Shown here: positions 16,871 through 25,953 of the stretch, piece by piece
How positions within the stretch are numbered: position 1 is the stretch's first letter
How the letters are laid out: every line of letters begins with the position of its first letter
Assembly (NCBI GenBank): GCA_964491515.1
Contig: CAZBGQ010000005.1
Span: 12,155-76,154 of the forward strand
Direction: 5' to 3'
Length of the DNA: 64,000 bases
From: CAZBGQ01 sp964491515
GTDB lineage: Bacteria; Patescibacteriota; Gracilibacteria; UBA1369; UBA12473
Position numbers and translations under genes: made by a program
Notes under the pieces: generated by a model
Databases searched by the model: none
Told to the model about the DNA's origin: nothing
What the model saw: only the letters and a program-made list of their open reading frames with translations

Positions 16871-18511
16871 TTACTCGCCTTGCTCCCAGAAATCATTTTC
16901 AGTTGGTGCATCTTCGTCCTCTTCTTCAGAAGTTTCTTCAGGGACACTATTCTCCAATGTTTGCTTGATGTCCACAATTAGAGGGGGAGTATATTCAAGC
17001 AATCCAGCCTCCTTGAGGTCATCCAATTCAACATCATCAATGCCTTCTGCTTCGAGTGCATTGGCAAGTTTTTGTTGCATCATGAGTAAGTATTTTTCAG
17101 GTATTTTTTGCCATTTGGATTCTGGGATATAGTCCAATGGAAGGTATTCCAATGGATCGACACGAATTCCATCTTGAAACACTTCAAGGTGAAGGTGGGC
17201 ACCTGTCGTTCGAGCGCCGGCACCTGGAGTTCCAGGAGTACCACCGGTCAGTCCAAGTATCTGCCCCTTCTTTACAAAATCTCCCTCTCTGACTAAAGAG
17301 GCACCAATATGGCCATACAACGTCATGACGCCTTTGCGGTGAGCCACAATCATATAACCATAACCCAGACGCTCAAGGGGATCGTCCAATGATGCGGTGT
17401 CCTTAACTTTATAGACCACTCCATCAGCAGGAGAAGAGAAAATTGAATGATGAGCAACAGGAATATCCAATGCATGATGAGCGACTCCAAACGTGGCTAC
17501 ATAACCAGAATCATCAAAGAAAGCACTCAGTCCCAACGAAGGAAGTACCGGCCAGGCCAAATCTAGAAAGCTAGACGCGGTAGCCACTCCAAAATTACGA
17601 TTCGATTCATCCCGAATAGCATCAAGCTGCTCGAGGTCATAGGAGGACAGTTGGGGCGCAATGAGAGAAATTCGCTGATCCAAAACATCCATATTTGTAC
17701 GGAATAGGTTGATTTCACCTAAAATGACGTCTTGCGCCAATTTATACGAAGCAAACAATTCACGGTAGATTTCATCGCTATTCAGAGTGGTATCTAATAG
17801 ATTTTTCTTGCCCTGATATTCTGCCGCTAGATTGCGTTCCTCTCCATCCAACTGAAGCCTCAATAATCCCAATTGCTGACGTTTGCTGACAAGTTCAACC
17901 TTGGCTGCACGGATATTAAACTCAATGGAATTAAGTTGTGTCATGGTGGCCTCAGTCTGTTGCTCCAAGATACGAATATAGGTTCCTTCTTGTAGCGCAG
18001 TTGAGAGCGTATTTCCCTGAAGGAAGAGCTTGAAGCTATTCAATTGATTGGTTTGACCAAAGTAGATATTTTTCTCGAAATAAAGTAGTCGAAGGGTTTT
18101 CAGGAGCGTATTCTCTTGATCCAGCCGCTGAACTTCGTTGAATTCAATGGCCTCCATAAGAGAGGCTATATCCTGTTCCTTAACCTGGATCTGTTCTTCT
18201 ACATTTCGAATCTTATGAGTGCTTTCCTCCATCAAAATTTCCAGGTGCTGTAACTGACCTTCGAGTGTTGAGATTTTATCGCGATTTTCCTCAATTTCTG
18301 ATCGAGTATCGTCAATTTTAGACTGAAGTGAAGAGAAACTCTGATTAGCACTTTCCAAATAGTTTTGAAGGCGAACCAATAAGTACGCATTACGAAGCAC
18401 CCCGTCCGAAGCCCCACTTGGCTGAGCATAGAGAGGAGGAGCCGTGGCAGTGATCATGAGAACCATGAGGCTAAGAGCCACTAGCGCCGTTTTGAGGCGT
18501 GAAAAACGCAT
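16871..18511 (-). CDS. secreted M23 murein peptidase with coiled coil (EnvC-like)
   Basis: 546 residues. An N-terminal signal peptide (Arg/Lys then LVALSLMVLMITATAPPLYA) exports it. Residues about 45-260 are a long coiled coil rich in Glu, Gln and Leu, as in EnvC/NlpD-type division factors. Residues about 345-470 are the M23 (LytM) domain with zinc ligands intact: HHALD for the H...D pair, then GHI and HLHLE. The C-terminal 70 residues are acidic. The likely role is cutting peptidoglycan cross-bridges, or activating an amidase, during cell separation. The catalytic residues are present, so direct endopeptidase activity is plausible. Confidence 0.93.
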   Translation of the reverse strand: MRFSRLKTALVALSLMVLMITATAPPLYAQPSGASDGVLRNAYLLVRLQNYLESANQSFSSLQSKIDDTRSEIEENRDKISTLEGQLQHLEILMEESTHKIRNVEEQIQVKEQDIASLMEAIEFNEVQRLDQENTLLKTLRLLYFEKNIYFGQTNQLNSFKLFLQGNTLSTALQEGTYIRILEQQTEATMTQLNSIEFNIRAAKVELVSKRQQLGLLRLQLDGEERNLAAEYQGKKNLLDTTLNSDEIYRELFASYKLAQDVILGEINLFRTNMDVLDQRISLIAPQLSSYDLEQLDAIRDESNRNFGVATASSFLDLAWPVLPSLGLSAFFDDSGYVATFGVAHHALDIPVAHHSIFSSPADGVVYKVKDTASLDDPLERLGYGYMIVAHRKGVMTLYGHIGASLVREGDFVKKGQILGLTGGTPGTPGAGARTTGAHLHLEVFQDGIRVDPLEYLPLDYIPESKWQKIPEKYLLMMQQKLANALEAEGIDDVELDDLKEAGLLEYTPPLIVDIKQTLENSVPEETSEEEDEDAPTENDFWEQGE

Positions 18512-18598
18512 ACAACAGAGATTTATAAATCATATAATTATACCTGATTTTCAGGTAAAAATCCAGGGCAGGAAGAGATCACGAGCCAAATAAGGACG

Positions 18599-18645
18599 GG
18601 CGGCGAGAGGTTCTTCCCGCTCTTACGGCGGGCTTTTTTCGTTCG
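18599..18645 (+). terminator. possible intrinsic terminator or structured intergenic hairpin
   Basis: CCCGC and GCGGG pair around a TCTTACG loop near 18617-18634, followed by a T run on the plus strand. No plus-strand gene ends here, and both neighbours are on the minus strand, so the function is unclear. Confidence 0.3.
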
Positions 18646-18676
18646 CGGGCGAGCGGTTTTTTGGAGGAGCGGGGAT

Positions 18677-19627
18677 TCACGCTTCTACCACCTCCCTCCA
18701 CTTTCCCTGCACACACCGATTCACGGAATGTGCCACCGCATGATGTTCACGACACAGTGGAGCCATTAAACGCGGATCATGCACCGGATTGATCGAGAAC
18801 GGTACTAGATGATGCACTTCCTTCGCAATCCACGGACAAGATTTTACCGCGCATTTAGATCCCCATTCCGCATTTATCACTCGCTCCACCTGAACGGTCA
18901 TTGATCGGGGTTGTTCTTTTGGTAGGTTCGTAGCAATGGCCTCTTTTTCATATTCAATAGCCATTTCTCTCTCCACAAGCGCTTTCATCAAAAATTCATC
19001 CACATCAATGCCTCTATTCTGCATTTCCTGCAATTTTACCTCCACCTCTGCAGACAAATCCAGTCTGTGCGCGTGCACACTTTTTATTTCGATTTTTGGC
19101 TTACGTAAGCCATCCAGATTTTGAAACTGAACATCTTTCACCAACCGCTCCACCGCCCGATGTGGCAAAGCTTTCACGTGCGCCACCCACGCTTCTTCGG
19201 TTTTAACATCCGCCACCGACACCACTCGTGCCAATTTGTTCGGGCTAACTTCTCCCTCAACCAAAAGTTCGCGCAACTGAAACACTCTATTTGCTTCAAA
19301 CCGTTTGTCCATATTCAGCACACGACTAACCTGATCCCGACTCACCCCAGCCGTTTGAGCGGCAAAATGAAACACAGACAAAAAGCCACGTTTTTCCCAC
19401 AACCGACGACGCTCAATTTCAGGCAAAAGTCCCAAAAATTTCCATCGCCACTTAAGTGAACGACGGCCATAATCTTGGCATCGTTTGAGCAACTGCTTAT
19501 CGCTTAATTTTTCCAGGATTTTAAGGTTAGAAGGTCCCTTAATTTTAGCAAAAGTAAGCCAAAAAATCGACCCCTCAGTACCACTTTCTATTGCCCCATT
19601 AAGACCTCGTATTCTGATGGTGAACAA
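18677..19627 (-). CDS. HNH endonuclease domain protein
   Basis: 316 residues. The N-terminal region (LEKLSDKQLLKRC, then EIERRRLWEKRGFLSVFHFA) is the helical domain found in a widespread HNH family in CPR and Myxococcota, and the C-terminal 60 residues are the HNH nuclease: KCAVKSCPW, EVHHLVPFS, NPVHDPRLMAPLCREHH. Cys pairs and the His-His metal site are intact. Biological role unknown; such proteins occur in mobile and defence contexts as well as alone. A 20-base stretch of its coding DNA (19066-19085) recurs at 41867-41886. The start may be internal, since the first 30 residues look poorly conserved in type. Confidence 0.85.
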   Translation of the reverse strand: MFTIRIRGLNGAIESGTEGSIFWLTFAKIKGPSNLKILEKLSDKQLLKRCQDYGRRSLKWRWKFLGLLPEIERRRLWEKRGFLSVFHFAAQTAGVSRDQVSRVLNMDKRFEANRVFQLRELLVEGEVSPNKLARVVSVADVKTEEAWVAHVKALPHRAVERLVKDVQFQNLDGLRKPKIEIKSVHAHRLDLSAEVEVKLQEMQNRGIDVDEFLMKALVEREMAIEYEKEAIATNLPKEQPRSMTVQVERVINAEWGSKCAVKSCPWIAKEVHHLVPFSINPVHDPRLMAPLCREHHAVAHSVNRCVQGKWREVVEA

Positions 19628-19780
19628 AAGATGAACAAAGCATGACGCGGGGACGGACTGAAGGAATTTTCCGAGCAGAAAGACTCCTCAAAACAACCCT
19701 AAAATTTCCCCTTGCCATAAGGAGTAATTTCTTATAGATTAGTGAAGCCTAATTTTGAGGCAGATTTAATTCATGTTCAC

Positions 19781-20053
19781 ATGTCAAAGACAAAAGCTGG
19801 AGGATCAACTAAGAACGGACGCGACTCGAATGCCAAACGCCGTGGTGTTAAACGGTTTGGTGGACAGGTTGTGACCGCTGGAAACATCCTCGTTCGACAA
19901 AAAGGAACCAAGTTTTTCCCAGGAAACAATGTACGTATGGGTAGAGATTTCACTCTATTCGCCTCTAAGGATGGTGTCGTGCATTTCACTGAAAAACGAT
20001 TGGAAAAATTCGATGGACGCAAACTTAAAGGAACGTTGGTACACGTTAATTAA
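19781..20053 (+). CDS. rpmA: 50S ribosomal protein bL27
   Basis: 90 residues from the ATG at 19781, giving the normal N-terminus MSKTKAGGSTKNGRDS. An upstream in-frame start at 19742 would add 13 residues with no family counterpart. Key family block KRFGGQVVTAGNILVRQKGTKFFPG is complete. It binds near the peptidyl transferase centre. The usual partner bL21 is not adjacent. Confidence 0.97.
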   Translation: MSKTKAGGSTKNGRDSNAKRRGVKRFGGQVVTAGNILVRQKGTKFFPGNNVRMGRDFTLFASKDGVVHFTEKRLEKFDGRKLKGTLVHVN

Positions 20054-20071
20054 TTTTTAATCCTCCCTCAT

Positions 20072-20455
20072 ATGAAGCTTTCAATCAAAGCTTTCGCGCT
20101 TGCCGCAGGTTTTTTCTGGGGACTTATCATTTGCATAAGTACTCTAGTAGCAGTGTATTCAGGTTACCTTGGCGATCACCTTATGTGGTTGGTAGGGCTC
20201 TATCCTTGGTATGACATCACTCTCGCTGGTGCCTTTATTGGGCTTGCCGGTGGGTTTGTCGATGGCTTTTTCGGAGGTTTAGTCTTCGCGTGGCTCTACA
20301 ATAAATTTGTGTGTTGCGGTGGAGATGGACACTGCCATTCCAAAGCAAAAGCAGTTCCTTCAAAAGCTCCTGCTGCTAAAGCACCGGCTAAAAAGAAGGC
20401 TGCTGCTAAAAAGAAAGCGGCTCAAAAAAAGAAAACAACCACTAAGAAGAAGTAA
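20072..20455 (+). CDS. membrane protein with Lys/Ala-rich histone H1-like tail
   Basis: 127 residues. Residues 1-85 hold two membrane segments (about 8-30 and 45-80) with Gly-rich helix LAGAFIGLAGGFVDGFFGGLVFAWLY. A CCGGDGHCH segment follows (possible metal site). The last 40 residues repeat KAPA, KKKAAAKKK and KKKTTTKKK, like histone H1 or HU tails, and would bind nucleic acid or anionic surfaces. No firm family; similar bacteriophage-holin-like small membrane proteins are known. It follows rpmA by 18 bases and ends before a strong terminator. Confidence 0.75.
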   Translation: MKLSIKAFALAAGFFWGLIICISTLVAVYSGYLGDHLMWLVGLYPWYDITLAGAFIGLAGGFVDGFFGGLVFAWLYNKFVCCGGDGHCHSKAKAVPSKAPAAKAPAKKKAAAKKKAAQKKKTTTKKK

Positions 20456-20488
20456 TCTAGCCAAAAGGCACAGAGAATTGTACAATTT

Positions 20489-20518
20489 AGGAGGTACCAC
20501 TGAGGTGCCTCCTTTTTT
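20489..20518 (+). terminator. intrinsic terminator
   Basis: AGGAGGTACC and GGTGCCTCCT form a 10-bp stem (one G-U pair) with a short loop, followed by six Ts. It ends the rpmA/membrane protein unit. Confidence 0.9.
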
Positions 20519-20529
20519 AAGACCAGGAT

Positions 20530-21279
20530 ATGTCTATTGATTCATTTATAGGATTTGACTCCGCTGACGGCGGCATTAGCCCCGAACAGGTTCGAGAGTA
20601 TCAAGCGCGCATGGCCCGCAATGCCAAACATATGGCAGCGGCTCGTAAACAAGAAAAAAAGCAGAAGAAAAAAGAGGATCGACTTTTCTTGATTCTACTC
20701 AAATTCATTCGAGATAATAAGCGAAACGACATCACCCTATTGGTGTCACGTTGTTTAGAGCAGAATATCCCCGCGGTGTTCATTTTGGCGATCTTGATGC
20801 TGGACAATGAGGAATTACAGAAAGAGTTTGGGATCCAGTTTGAACTGCTAGAAGGGCCGGAAAGTGCCTCTGAGCAGGACGATCTCCCAGATCCGCCCCC
20901 ACAACTCGAATCACCTAAAAATACCACGCCCTCACCTAATGCTTTGGTGGCCTTTGGAGAGAATAATACTTTCCCACTTGAAATGAGGATTGCTCTCGAT
21001 TTATGGACAAAAAATATTTGGGACGCAGTCTCTCCAATCCCCGAAAGAATTTTCAAAACCGCAGTGGAATTCAATGAAGACCCCAAGGCAGAGCCCGAAG
21101 CAAAAGAGGTGGTCATTCAGCTCACAGCCTTCATCTTAAGAGACTACTTCACCGACCATGGGAGTGAACAGCTTTTCGATAATATCAAATCATTCGCTGA
21201 CTTTTTCTTAAAAGGACTACTTAAGCGCCTCAAAGAACAAATGAAAGATCAGATCCAATTGGAGGGTGAGGAGTATTAA
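20530..21279 (+). CDS. hypothetical cytoplasmic protein
   Basis: 249 residues, not recognised. Residues about 25-55 are a strongly basic helix (ARKQEKKQKKKEDRLF). A hydrophobic helical segment (about 60-95) follows, then a Pro/Ser-rich acidic linker (about 115-145) and a helical C-terminal domain. The gene starts 12 bases after a terminator, so it probably has its own promoter overlapping that hairpin or depends on read-through. Convergent with the ferredoxin gene. Confidence 0.7.
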   Translation: MSIDSFIGFDSADGGISPEQVREYQARMARNAKHMAAARKQEKKQKKKEDRLFLILLKFIRDNKRNDITLLVSRCLEQNIPAVFILAILMLDNEELQKEFGIQFELLEGPESASEQDDLPDPPPQLESPKNTTPSPNALVAFGENNTFPLEMRIALDLWTKNIWDAVSPIPERIFKTAVEFNEDPKAEPEAKEVVIQLTAFILRDYFTDHGSEQLFDNIKSFADFFLKGLLKRLKEQMKDQIQLEGEEY

Positions 21280-21282
21280 TTT

Positions 21283-21513
21283 CTACTCCTGCACATGAAT
21301 GATGTTAACCGGACAGGCGGCGGCCGCCTTTTTGTTAGCTTCTACATCGCACTCAAATAGATCGGCGACATGAGTTTCCCCTTTTTTCTTGCTGCCAATC
21401 AAGCGAGATTTTCCTTCACGTTGGTCCATGACCCATGTTTGAGGAGCAATCGTGACACACGAATTACAGCCGATACAGTTTTTCCGGTAATGGATAACTT
21501 TAAGTGATGACAT
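21283..21513 (-). CDS. 4Fe-4S ferredoxin
   Basis: 76 residues from the ATG at 21513. The cluster ligands are CIGCNSC near residue 12-18 and a distant Cys in AAACPVNII, the arrangement of single-cluster ferredoxins. The start overlaps the 3' end of the U32 gene by 14 bases, so the two are almost certainly co-translated. An electron-donor role to the neighbouring U32 protein is a natural inference because U32-type RNA hydroxylation is linked to Fe-S metabolism. Confidence 0.88.
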   Translation of the reverse strand: MSSLKVIHYRKNCIGCNSCVTIAPQTWVMDQREGKSRLIGSKKKGETHVADLFECDVEANKKAAAACPVNIIHVQE

Positions 21514-22756
21514 TGAGGGCGCGCTTTTTGAGAATATAGACCTTATCATTCAATCGAACACGCTTCTTTAGAGGAATCGTCACTAGGTCAGGTTTATCAG
21601 TTTCTTCAATCACCTGGTCGTCTTTTACGATTGATTCCACATCTCCATATTCAACGCCGGTGGTTTTTCCCATAATCACGAGACGATCACCTTTTTTGAG
21701 TTTATGTGCCTGAACTTTGATTTCCGCGACTTTAATTTTAGAGAAATAGTGAGTCACAATTCCAATAAAAGTACGTTCGTCTGTGGACTGATTCTTAGAA
21801 TATTTACTCCATTCCGGGAGCGGTTTTCCCAGATAGTAACCGTCGGCAAAATCGCGATTATAAACAGATCGGAGTCGAACCATCCAGTCATCGATCTTTT
21901 CTTGGGTGTAGGTTTCATCTGCAATGGCATCCACAGCTTCTCGATACACACGAACCACCATGTCAACATAATGAGGGGAGCGACCACGGCCTTCAATTTT
22001 AAAAACTCCAATGCCAGCCTCTGCCAACTGGTCCAAGAAAGGTAGCGCGCAGAGATCACGAGGACTCATGATGTATCCATCTCTAAGAACCATCTCTTGC
22101 CCTGTCTCTTCCTCGATGACGCGATAAGACTTGCGGCATTCATTTAAACACGCGCCGCGCTGAGCTGAAGTATTATTTTGCATCAAACTCATCTGGCAAC
22201 GCCCAGCTTGAGCAATGCAGAGAGATCCATGCACAAACACTTCAATTTTGACCAATTCGCCAGAAGGGCCACAGACATTTTCTTGCTTCACTCGATCGCA
22301 AATATCTTTCATCATGATCAAGTCCAATTCGCGGGCCAACACAATGGTATCGGCATATTGGGCATAAAATTTAGCCGTTTCAAAATTAGAAATCGAAAGC
22401 TGTGTCGACGCCTGAATAGGCATTTCAATCGAATGCGCATACTGAATAGCTGCCATGTCTTGCACAATGATAGAAGTAATTCCGGCCTCTTTTGCCGTAT
22501 CAACAATCTTCCGCATCAAAGTCATGTCGTGAGGATAAAGAAGAGTGTTGAGTGTTATATAACTATTGATACCAGCCTCTCGACACGTTTCAGCCACTTG
22601 CTTCAATTCCTCCAAAGAGAAATTATGAGATGAACGGGCTCGCATGTTGAGCTGTTCCACGCCAAAATACACACTGTCACAACCGGCATTGATGGCGGCA
22701 GCTAAGGCTTCGAACGACCCTACAGGGGCCATGACTTCTGGTTTAATCTGAGACAT
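21500..22756 (-). CDS. U32 family protein (TrhP/RlhA-type RNA hydroxylation)
   Basis: 418 residues. N-terminal KPEVMAPVGSFEALAAAINAGCDSVYFG and the block VFVHGSLCIAQAGRCQMS...RGACLNECR carry the conserved Cys residues of the U32 family. Originally annotated as peptidases, characterised members (E. coli TrhP/YegQ, RlhA) hydroxylate RNA using prephenate and depend on Fe-S biogenesis. Length and the C-terminal beta domain fit the TrhP type, which makes 5-hydroxyuridine in tRNA wobble positions. The overlapping ferredoxin gene fits an Fe-S-dependent reaction. Confidence 0.9.
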   Translation of the reverse strand: MSQIKPEVMAPVGSFEALAAAINAGCDSVYFGVEQLNMRARSSHNFSLEELKQVAETCREAGINSYITLNTLLYPHDMTLMRKIVDTAKEAGITSIIVQDMAAIQYAHSIEMPIQASTQLSISNFETAKFYAQYADTIVLARELDLIMMKDICDRVKQENVCGPSGELVKIEVFVHGSLCIAQAGRCQMSLMQNNTSAQRGACLNECRKSYRVIEEETGQEMVLRDGYIMSPRDLCALPFLDQLAEAGIGVFKIEGRGRSPHYVDMVVRVYREAVDAIADETYTQEKIDDWMVRLRSVYNRDFADGYYLGKPLPEWSKYSKNQSTDERTFIGIVTHYFSKIKVAEIKVQAHKLKKGDRLVIMGKTTGVEYGDVESIVKDDQVIEETDKPDLVTIPLKKRVRLNDKVYILKKRALNVIT

Positions 22757-22868
22757 GAAAAAATGTTAAGCGCGCCTGATAATAGCAGAGGATAAACGTA
22801 TACAAAAGGTGATGATTCTCGCCCATCAGGGGCTGTTATTTTAAACTTGATTTAGATACAATGAATAC

Positions 22869-24248
22869 ATGAAAAAATACGATCTTATCATCATAGGTGG
22901 GGGAGGCGGATTGAAACTACGTCCAGCTTCTGAATTAGGTAAAAAGGTGGCCGTGATCGAAAAGGAAGACCTGGGAGGAACCTGTCTCAATAGAGGCTGC
23001 ATTCCTTCAAAAATGTTGATCCACGCAGCTGACGTCGCAGATGAAGTCAGAAACGCGCCGCACTACAATCTGAAAAAACTCCCCACCCCTCAAGTCAATT
23101 TCAAGGAGCTATTTGATCGAGTAACAACATTCATCCAGGGTGATTCCAAAAGCATCGTAAAAAGTTACAAAAAAAATCCCAATGTGGATTTCTATCATGG
23201 GCACGCTCGATTTGTGGACAATCAGACAATTCAAGTAAAAGGAAAGAAGCTCACCGCAGACAAAATTTATCTCGCGCCCGGGACCCGTCCCTCAATTCCT
23301 GCCATTCCAGGACTGGAAGGAACCCCTTTCCTGACCAGCCGAGAAGCCTTGCGACAAACCAAACAGCCCAAGTCCATGATCGTGATTGGAGGAGGGTACA
23401 TTGCCACTGAATTGGGTCATTTGTATGGAGCTTTGGGGACGAAAGTTGAATTTTTCGTGAGAAGCACATTACTCCGCCAGGAAGATAACGAGGTGTCCGC
23501 AGAATTTTCCCGTGAATTCACATCAAAGTACAAAGTAAATCTTCATACCATCACCACGCGCGTGGATTACAAAAAAGGAAAGTTCACAGTCTGGGGGAAA
23601 ACCGAGCAGGGGAAAACCATCAAACGAACAGCAGAAGCGCTCTTGGTAAGCACCGGAATTCAGCCAAATACGGACGATCTCGGCTTGGAAAATACTTCCA
23701 TCAAAATCGATGATAACGGCTACATAAAAGTAGACAAACGACTTCAAACTTCAGTGAAAAACGTGTATGCATTGGGGGACGTGATCGGACGCTATTTTTT
23801 CCGGCACAGCGTTAATTTCGAAGGGGAGTACCTATTGGAAAGTCACTACACAAATCCTTCAACCAAACCCATTAAATATTCACCTATGCCACACGCCGTA
23901 TTCTCTAGCCCTCAAGTGGCTGGAGTAGGCGCCACGGAAGAACAACTCAAGGAAAACGGCATTGATTACGTCAAAGGCTTAAATCACTACAAAAACAGTG
24001 CCATGGGGGACGCTCTTCGATCAGAATACGGATTTGCCAAGCTTCTATTCGACCGAAAGACGAAAAAGCTCTTAGGTGCTCACATTGTTGGTCGCGAAGC
24101 CTCTAACATGATTCATATGCTCATTGCATATATGAATATGAATGCCACTCTCGACGACATCTTGAAAACCATCTACATTCATCCAGCCTTACCAGAAATT
24201 GTCCGCAATGCCGCGCGGAAAGCAAAGAAGGCGCTATTAGTCCGCTAG
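22869..24248 (+). CDS. class I pyridine nucleotide-disulfide oxidoreductase
   Basis: 459 residues. FAD-binding N-terminus (DLIIIGGGGG), redox-active disulfide GGTCLNRGCIPSK near residue 36-48, NAD(P) motif VIGGGYIATELGHLYGALG near 172, FAD segment VYALGDVIG near 297, and a C-terminal interface with IHPALPEIV, where the catalytic His-Pro and Glu are. The active-site motif is of the dihydrolipoamide dehydrogenase/mycothione reductase type, not the GSSG reductase type (GCVPKK). No lipoyl or 2-oxoacid dehydrogenase genes are near, so the substrate is open; a low-molecular-weight disulfide is possible given the glutathione operon in the window. Confidence 0.9.
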   Translation: MKKYDLIIIGGGGGLKLRPASELGKKVAVIEKEDLGGTCLNRGCIPSKMLIHAADVADEVRNAPHYNLKKLPTPQVNFKELFDRVTTFIQGDSKSIVKSYKKNPNVDFYHGHARFVDNQTIQVKGKKLTADKIYLAPGTRPSIPAIPGLEGTPFLTSREALRQTKQPKSMIVIGGGYIATELGHLYGALGTKVEFFVRSTLLRQEDNEVSAEFSREFTSKYKVNLHTITTRVDYKKGKFTVWGKTEQGKTIKRTAEALLVSTGIQPNTDDLGLENTSIKIDDNGYIKVDKRLQTSVKNVYALGDVIGRYFFRHSVNFEGEYLLESHYTNPSTKPIKYSPMPHAVFSSPQVAGVGATEEQLKENGIDYVKGLNHYKNSAMGDALRSEYGFAKLLFDRKTKKLLGAHIVGREASNMIHMLIAYMNMNATLDDILKTIYIHPALPEIVRNAARKAKKALLVR

Positions 24249-24659
24249 TATTTGATGAGCCAAATTGCGATGGTCTGGAAGAATTCGAACTGAAGTAGGG
24301 CCGCCAAAACCACGCAGCCCTTCAAATGTTACTCTGCTAGCCACAGATCTCTCATCCCTACCTGTAAAACGAGCCAACTTCTCAACAAGCCAACGTTGTA
24401 CTTCCTCGGGGGGAGCAGTTGGGTCATCGCATAAAACTGTAATTTCCATGAAAGTCGCGATGTCAATCCGACCACCAAGTATTTCTGCTCTCAAGGCACG
24501 TATCGCTTCAATAATCTCCTCATCTGGCCTTTCGGAGGCGTACAGACGTTCTTCCGTCCCGGCCAATACTATCTGAGTCCCAGCCGGAGCTTCTCCATGA
24601 TTAATTGAGCGTTGCAATTCTTGAAAGGAATCAACAGTTATAACATTTATACTTGGCAC
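24237..24659 (-). CDS. hypothetical protein
   Basis: 140 residues, not recognised. It looks like a small alpha/beta protein: a beta strand (SINVITVDS), a helix with Gly linker, a helical middle (DEEIIEAIRALRAEIL) and a C-terminal basic segment. It overlaps the end of the oxidoreductase gene by 12 bases, convergently. First gene of the accessory region. Confidence 0.55.
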   Translation of the reverse strand: MPSINVITVDSFQELQRSINHGEAPAGTQIVLAGTEERLYASERPDEEIIEAIRALRAEILGGRIDIATFMEITVLCDDPTAPPEEVQRWLVEKLARFTGRDERSVASRVTFEGLRGFGGPTSVRILPDHRNLAHQILAD

Positions 24660-24725
24660 AAGTGAGTGGGTTAGGGGGTGCTAGTCAAACTGCAGCACTT
24701 GAGTTCTTTCTCCGAAATGCTTCAA

Positions 24726-24974
24726 TCATGAACTACTTAACGCTCGCTGCAGATCAACCTCTCCTGCGGCTACTTTCTCAAATAGCTCAGTCAAGAACTC
24801 CGCGTATGACCTTCTCCCAAAGTGAACACCTGTTAGTTCGACCAGGGCGTCCGACCCAGCAGTTGACCTCACAACTTGGCTTAAATGCTCAAGAGCCCCT
24901 TGGTCAACGACCACACCCTTCATGTCGGTCGCAGCCATAGCTTCCTGAACAGGTCTCCATACGCCTAATTCCAT
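24726..24974 (-). CDS. small hypothetical protein
   Basis: 82 residues, not recognised; mixed alpha/beta with an amphipathic C-terminal helix (FLTELFEKVAAGEVDLQRAL). It is supported by a perfectly spaced promoter at 25001-25029 whose start point falls just before the ATG at 24974. It may be co-transcribed with the downstream 140-residue gene, about 66 bases on. Confidence 0.6.
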   Translation of the reverse strand: MELGVWRPVQEAMAATDMKGVVVDQGALEHLSQVVRSTAGSDALVELTGVHFGRRSYAEFLTELFEKVAAGEVDLQRALSSS

Positions 24975-25000
24975 AATAATAATTTAAAATTGTAGAGGCA

Positions 25001-25029
25001 ACTATATTGAGTTTGTGTATATTTGTCAA
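25001..25029 (-). promoter_or_regulatory. promoter of the 82-residue protein gene
   Basis: On the minus strand TTGACA (25029-25024), 17 bases, TATAGT (25006-25001). Divergent from the promoter at 25057-25085. Confidence 0.75.
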
Positions 25030-25056
25030 GGGGCGAGGGTCCGAGGAAGCATGGGC

Positions 25057-25085
25057 TTGACAGAAACAGCCAAGAATGTTATTAA
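25057..25085 (+). promoter_or_regulatory. promoter of the 222-residue protein gene
   Basis: TTGACA (25057-25062), a 17-base spacer, and TATTAA (25080-25085) preceded by TG, an extended -10. Confidence 0.75.
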
Positions 25086-25113
25086 TTAGTTGTAAACTTT
25101 AACCAACAACACA

Positions 25114-25782
25114 ATGAGTGAAAAAGCATATGGCAATGAGGGATTCAGGAGGCGAATACAACAAGAAGCTGGACAAGGACATGAACGCCTTAAGGCAGGG
25201 GAGAACGTCGAACTCGGAGTGCGCGAAGATGAGCTCGGGGCCCGATCATTGGCCGTAGATCTCGCACACGAGATTTCACCAAGGGACGACGCAAGCCACG
25301 GAATGTTCCTAGCTGGCCCTCATGGGACAGATATCAGGCCAAGCGCGGATGTTTCATTGGGTCTCAAGGGGCGATGGTTGAAGAGCTCAGCACTTTCACC
25401 TGACGAACTAAGAGGCTTAGTGGCTAGGGTGATTCCGGCAATAATCGATGGGAGATCATTTGAACTAAAAGGCGATCGAGATTCCTCTGAAAGATATGGA
25501 AAATTTGAAAACTTAGGTAGCGATGAGCCCAGCCTAGCTACTTATAATGGGGCATTGCCAACTGAAGCTACACTCCAGGCCCAATACGGTGGACAAGTAG
25601 CAGCCGTTGACTTTGCCAGGTTAAAAGAAGACTCAATGGCGGCCGCCGGACATCATTTGGAAATTACCGCTCTAGATGTTCTAAGGGAATTAGCCGCTCA
25701 ATTCGGAAAAAGATTAAAGGCCGAGAATCCATCTTCTCCTAAAGCACAGGGCAGGCTAAAAATTGAAGTGGAAAACATGTAG
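25114..25782 (+). CDS. hypothetical protein
   Basis: 222 residues, not recognised. N-terminal 40 residues are charged and probably flexible. A middle domain with Gly and Asp turns (HGMFLAGPHGTDIRPSADVSLGL) precedes a helical C-terminus that includes an Ala-rich helix (about 165-205). No membrane segments or signal peptide. It is a single-gene unit with its own strong promoter, divergent from the 82-residue gene. Confidence 0.65.
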   Translation: MSEKAYGNEGFRRRIQQEAGQGHERLKAGENVELGVREDELGARSLAVDLAHEISPRDDASHGMFLAGPHGTDIRPSADVSLGLKGRWLKSSALSPDELRGLVARVIPAIIDGRSFELKGDRDSSERYGKFENLGSDEPSLATYNGALPTEATLQAQYGGQVAAVDFARLKEDSMAAAGHHLEITALDVLRELAAQFGKRLKAENPSSPKAQGRLKIEVENM

Positions 25783-25924
25783 GCGCCTAATTCGGCTTGG
25801 TGTGACGGATTTACTCTCTAGGGTCGTCTTGCAACAATAACATTACTCTTGATCGTATTTGGAACACGTTCAAGATGGGCTTCAAACCCACTAACGGGAA
25901 TAATAGTGACCTCCACACTTGCGA

Positions 25925-25933
25925 TGCTATAAT
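25925..25933 (+). promoter_or_regulatory. extended -10 promoter of the Cys-rich protein gene
   Basis: TG, one base, TATAAT (25928-25933), 21 bases before the ATG at 25954. The -35 region is weak, as is normal with an extended -10. Confidence 0.55.
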
Positions 25934-25953
25934 GGGCTAAACTAGCCTGCTAT

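Noticed and set aside
22869..24248. Glutathione reductase
   Set aside because: The active site is CLNRGCIPSK, of the dihydrolipoamide dehydrogenase type, not the GSSG reductase CVNVGCVPKK type. A general name was kept.
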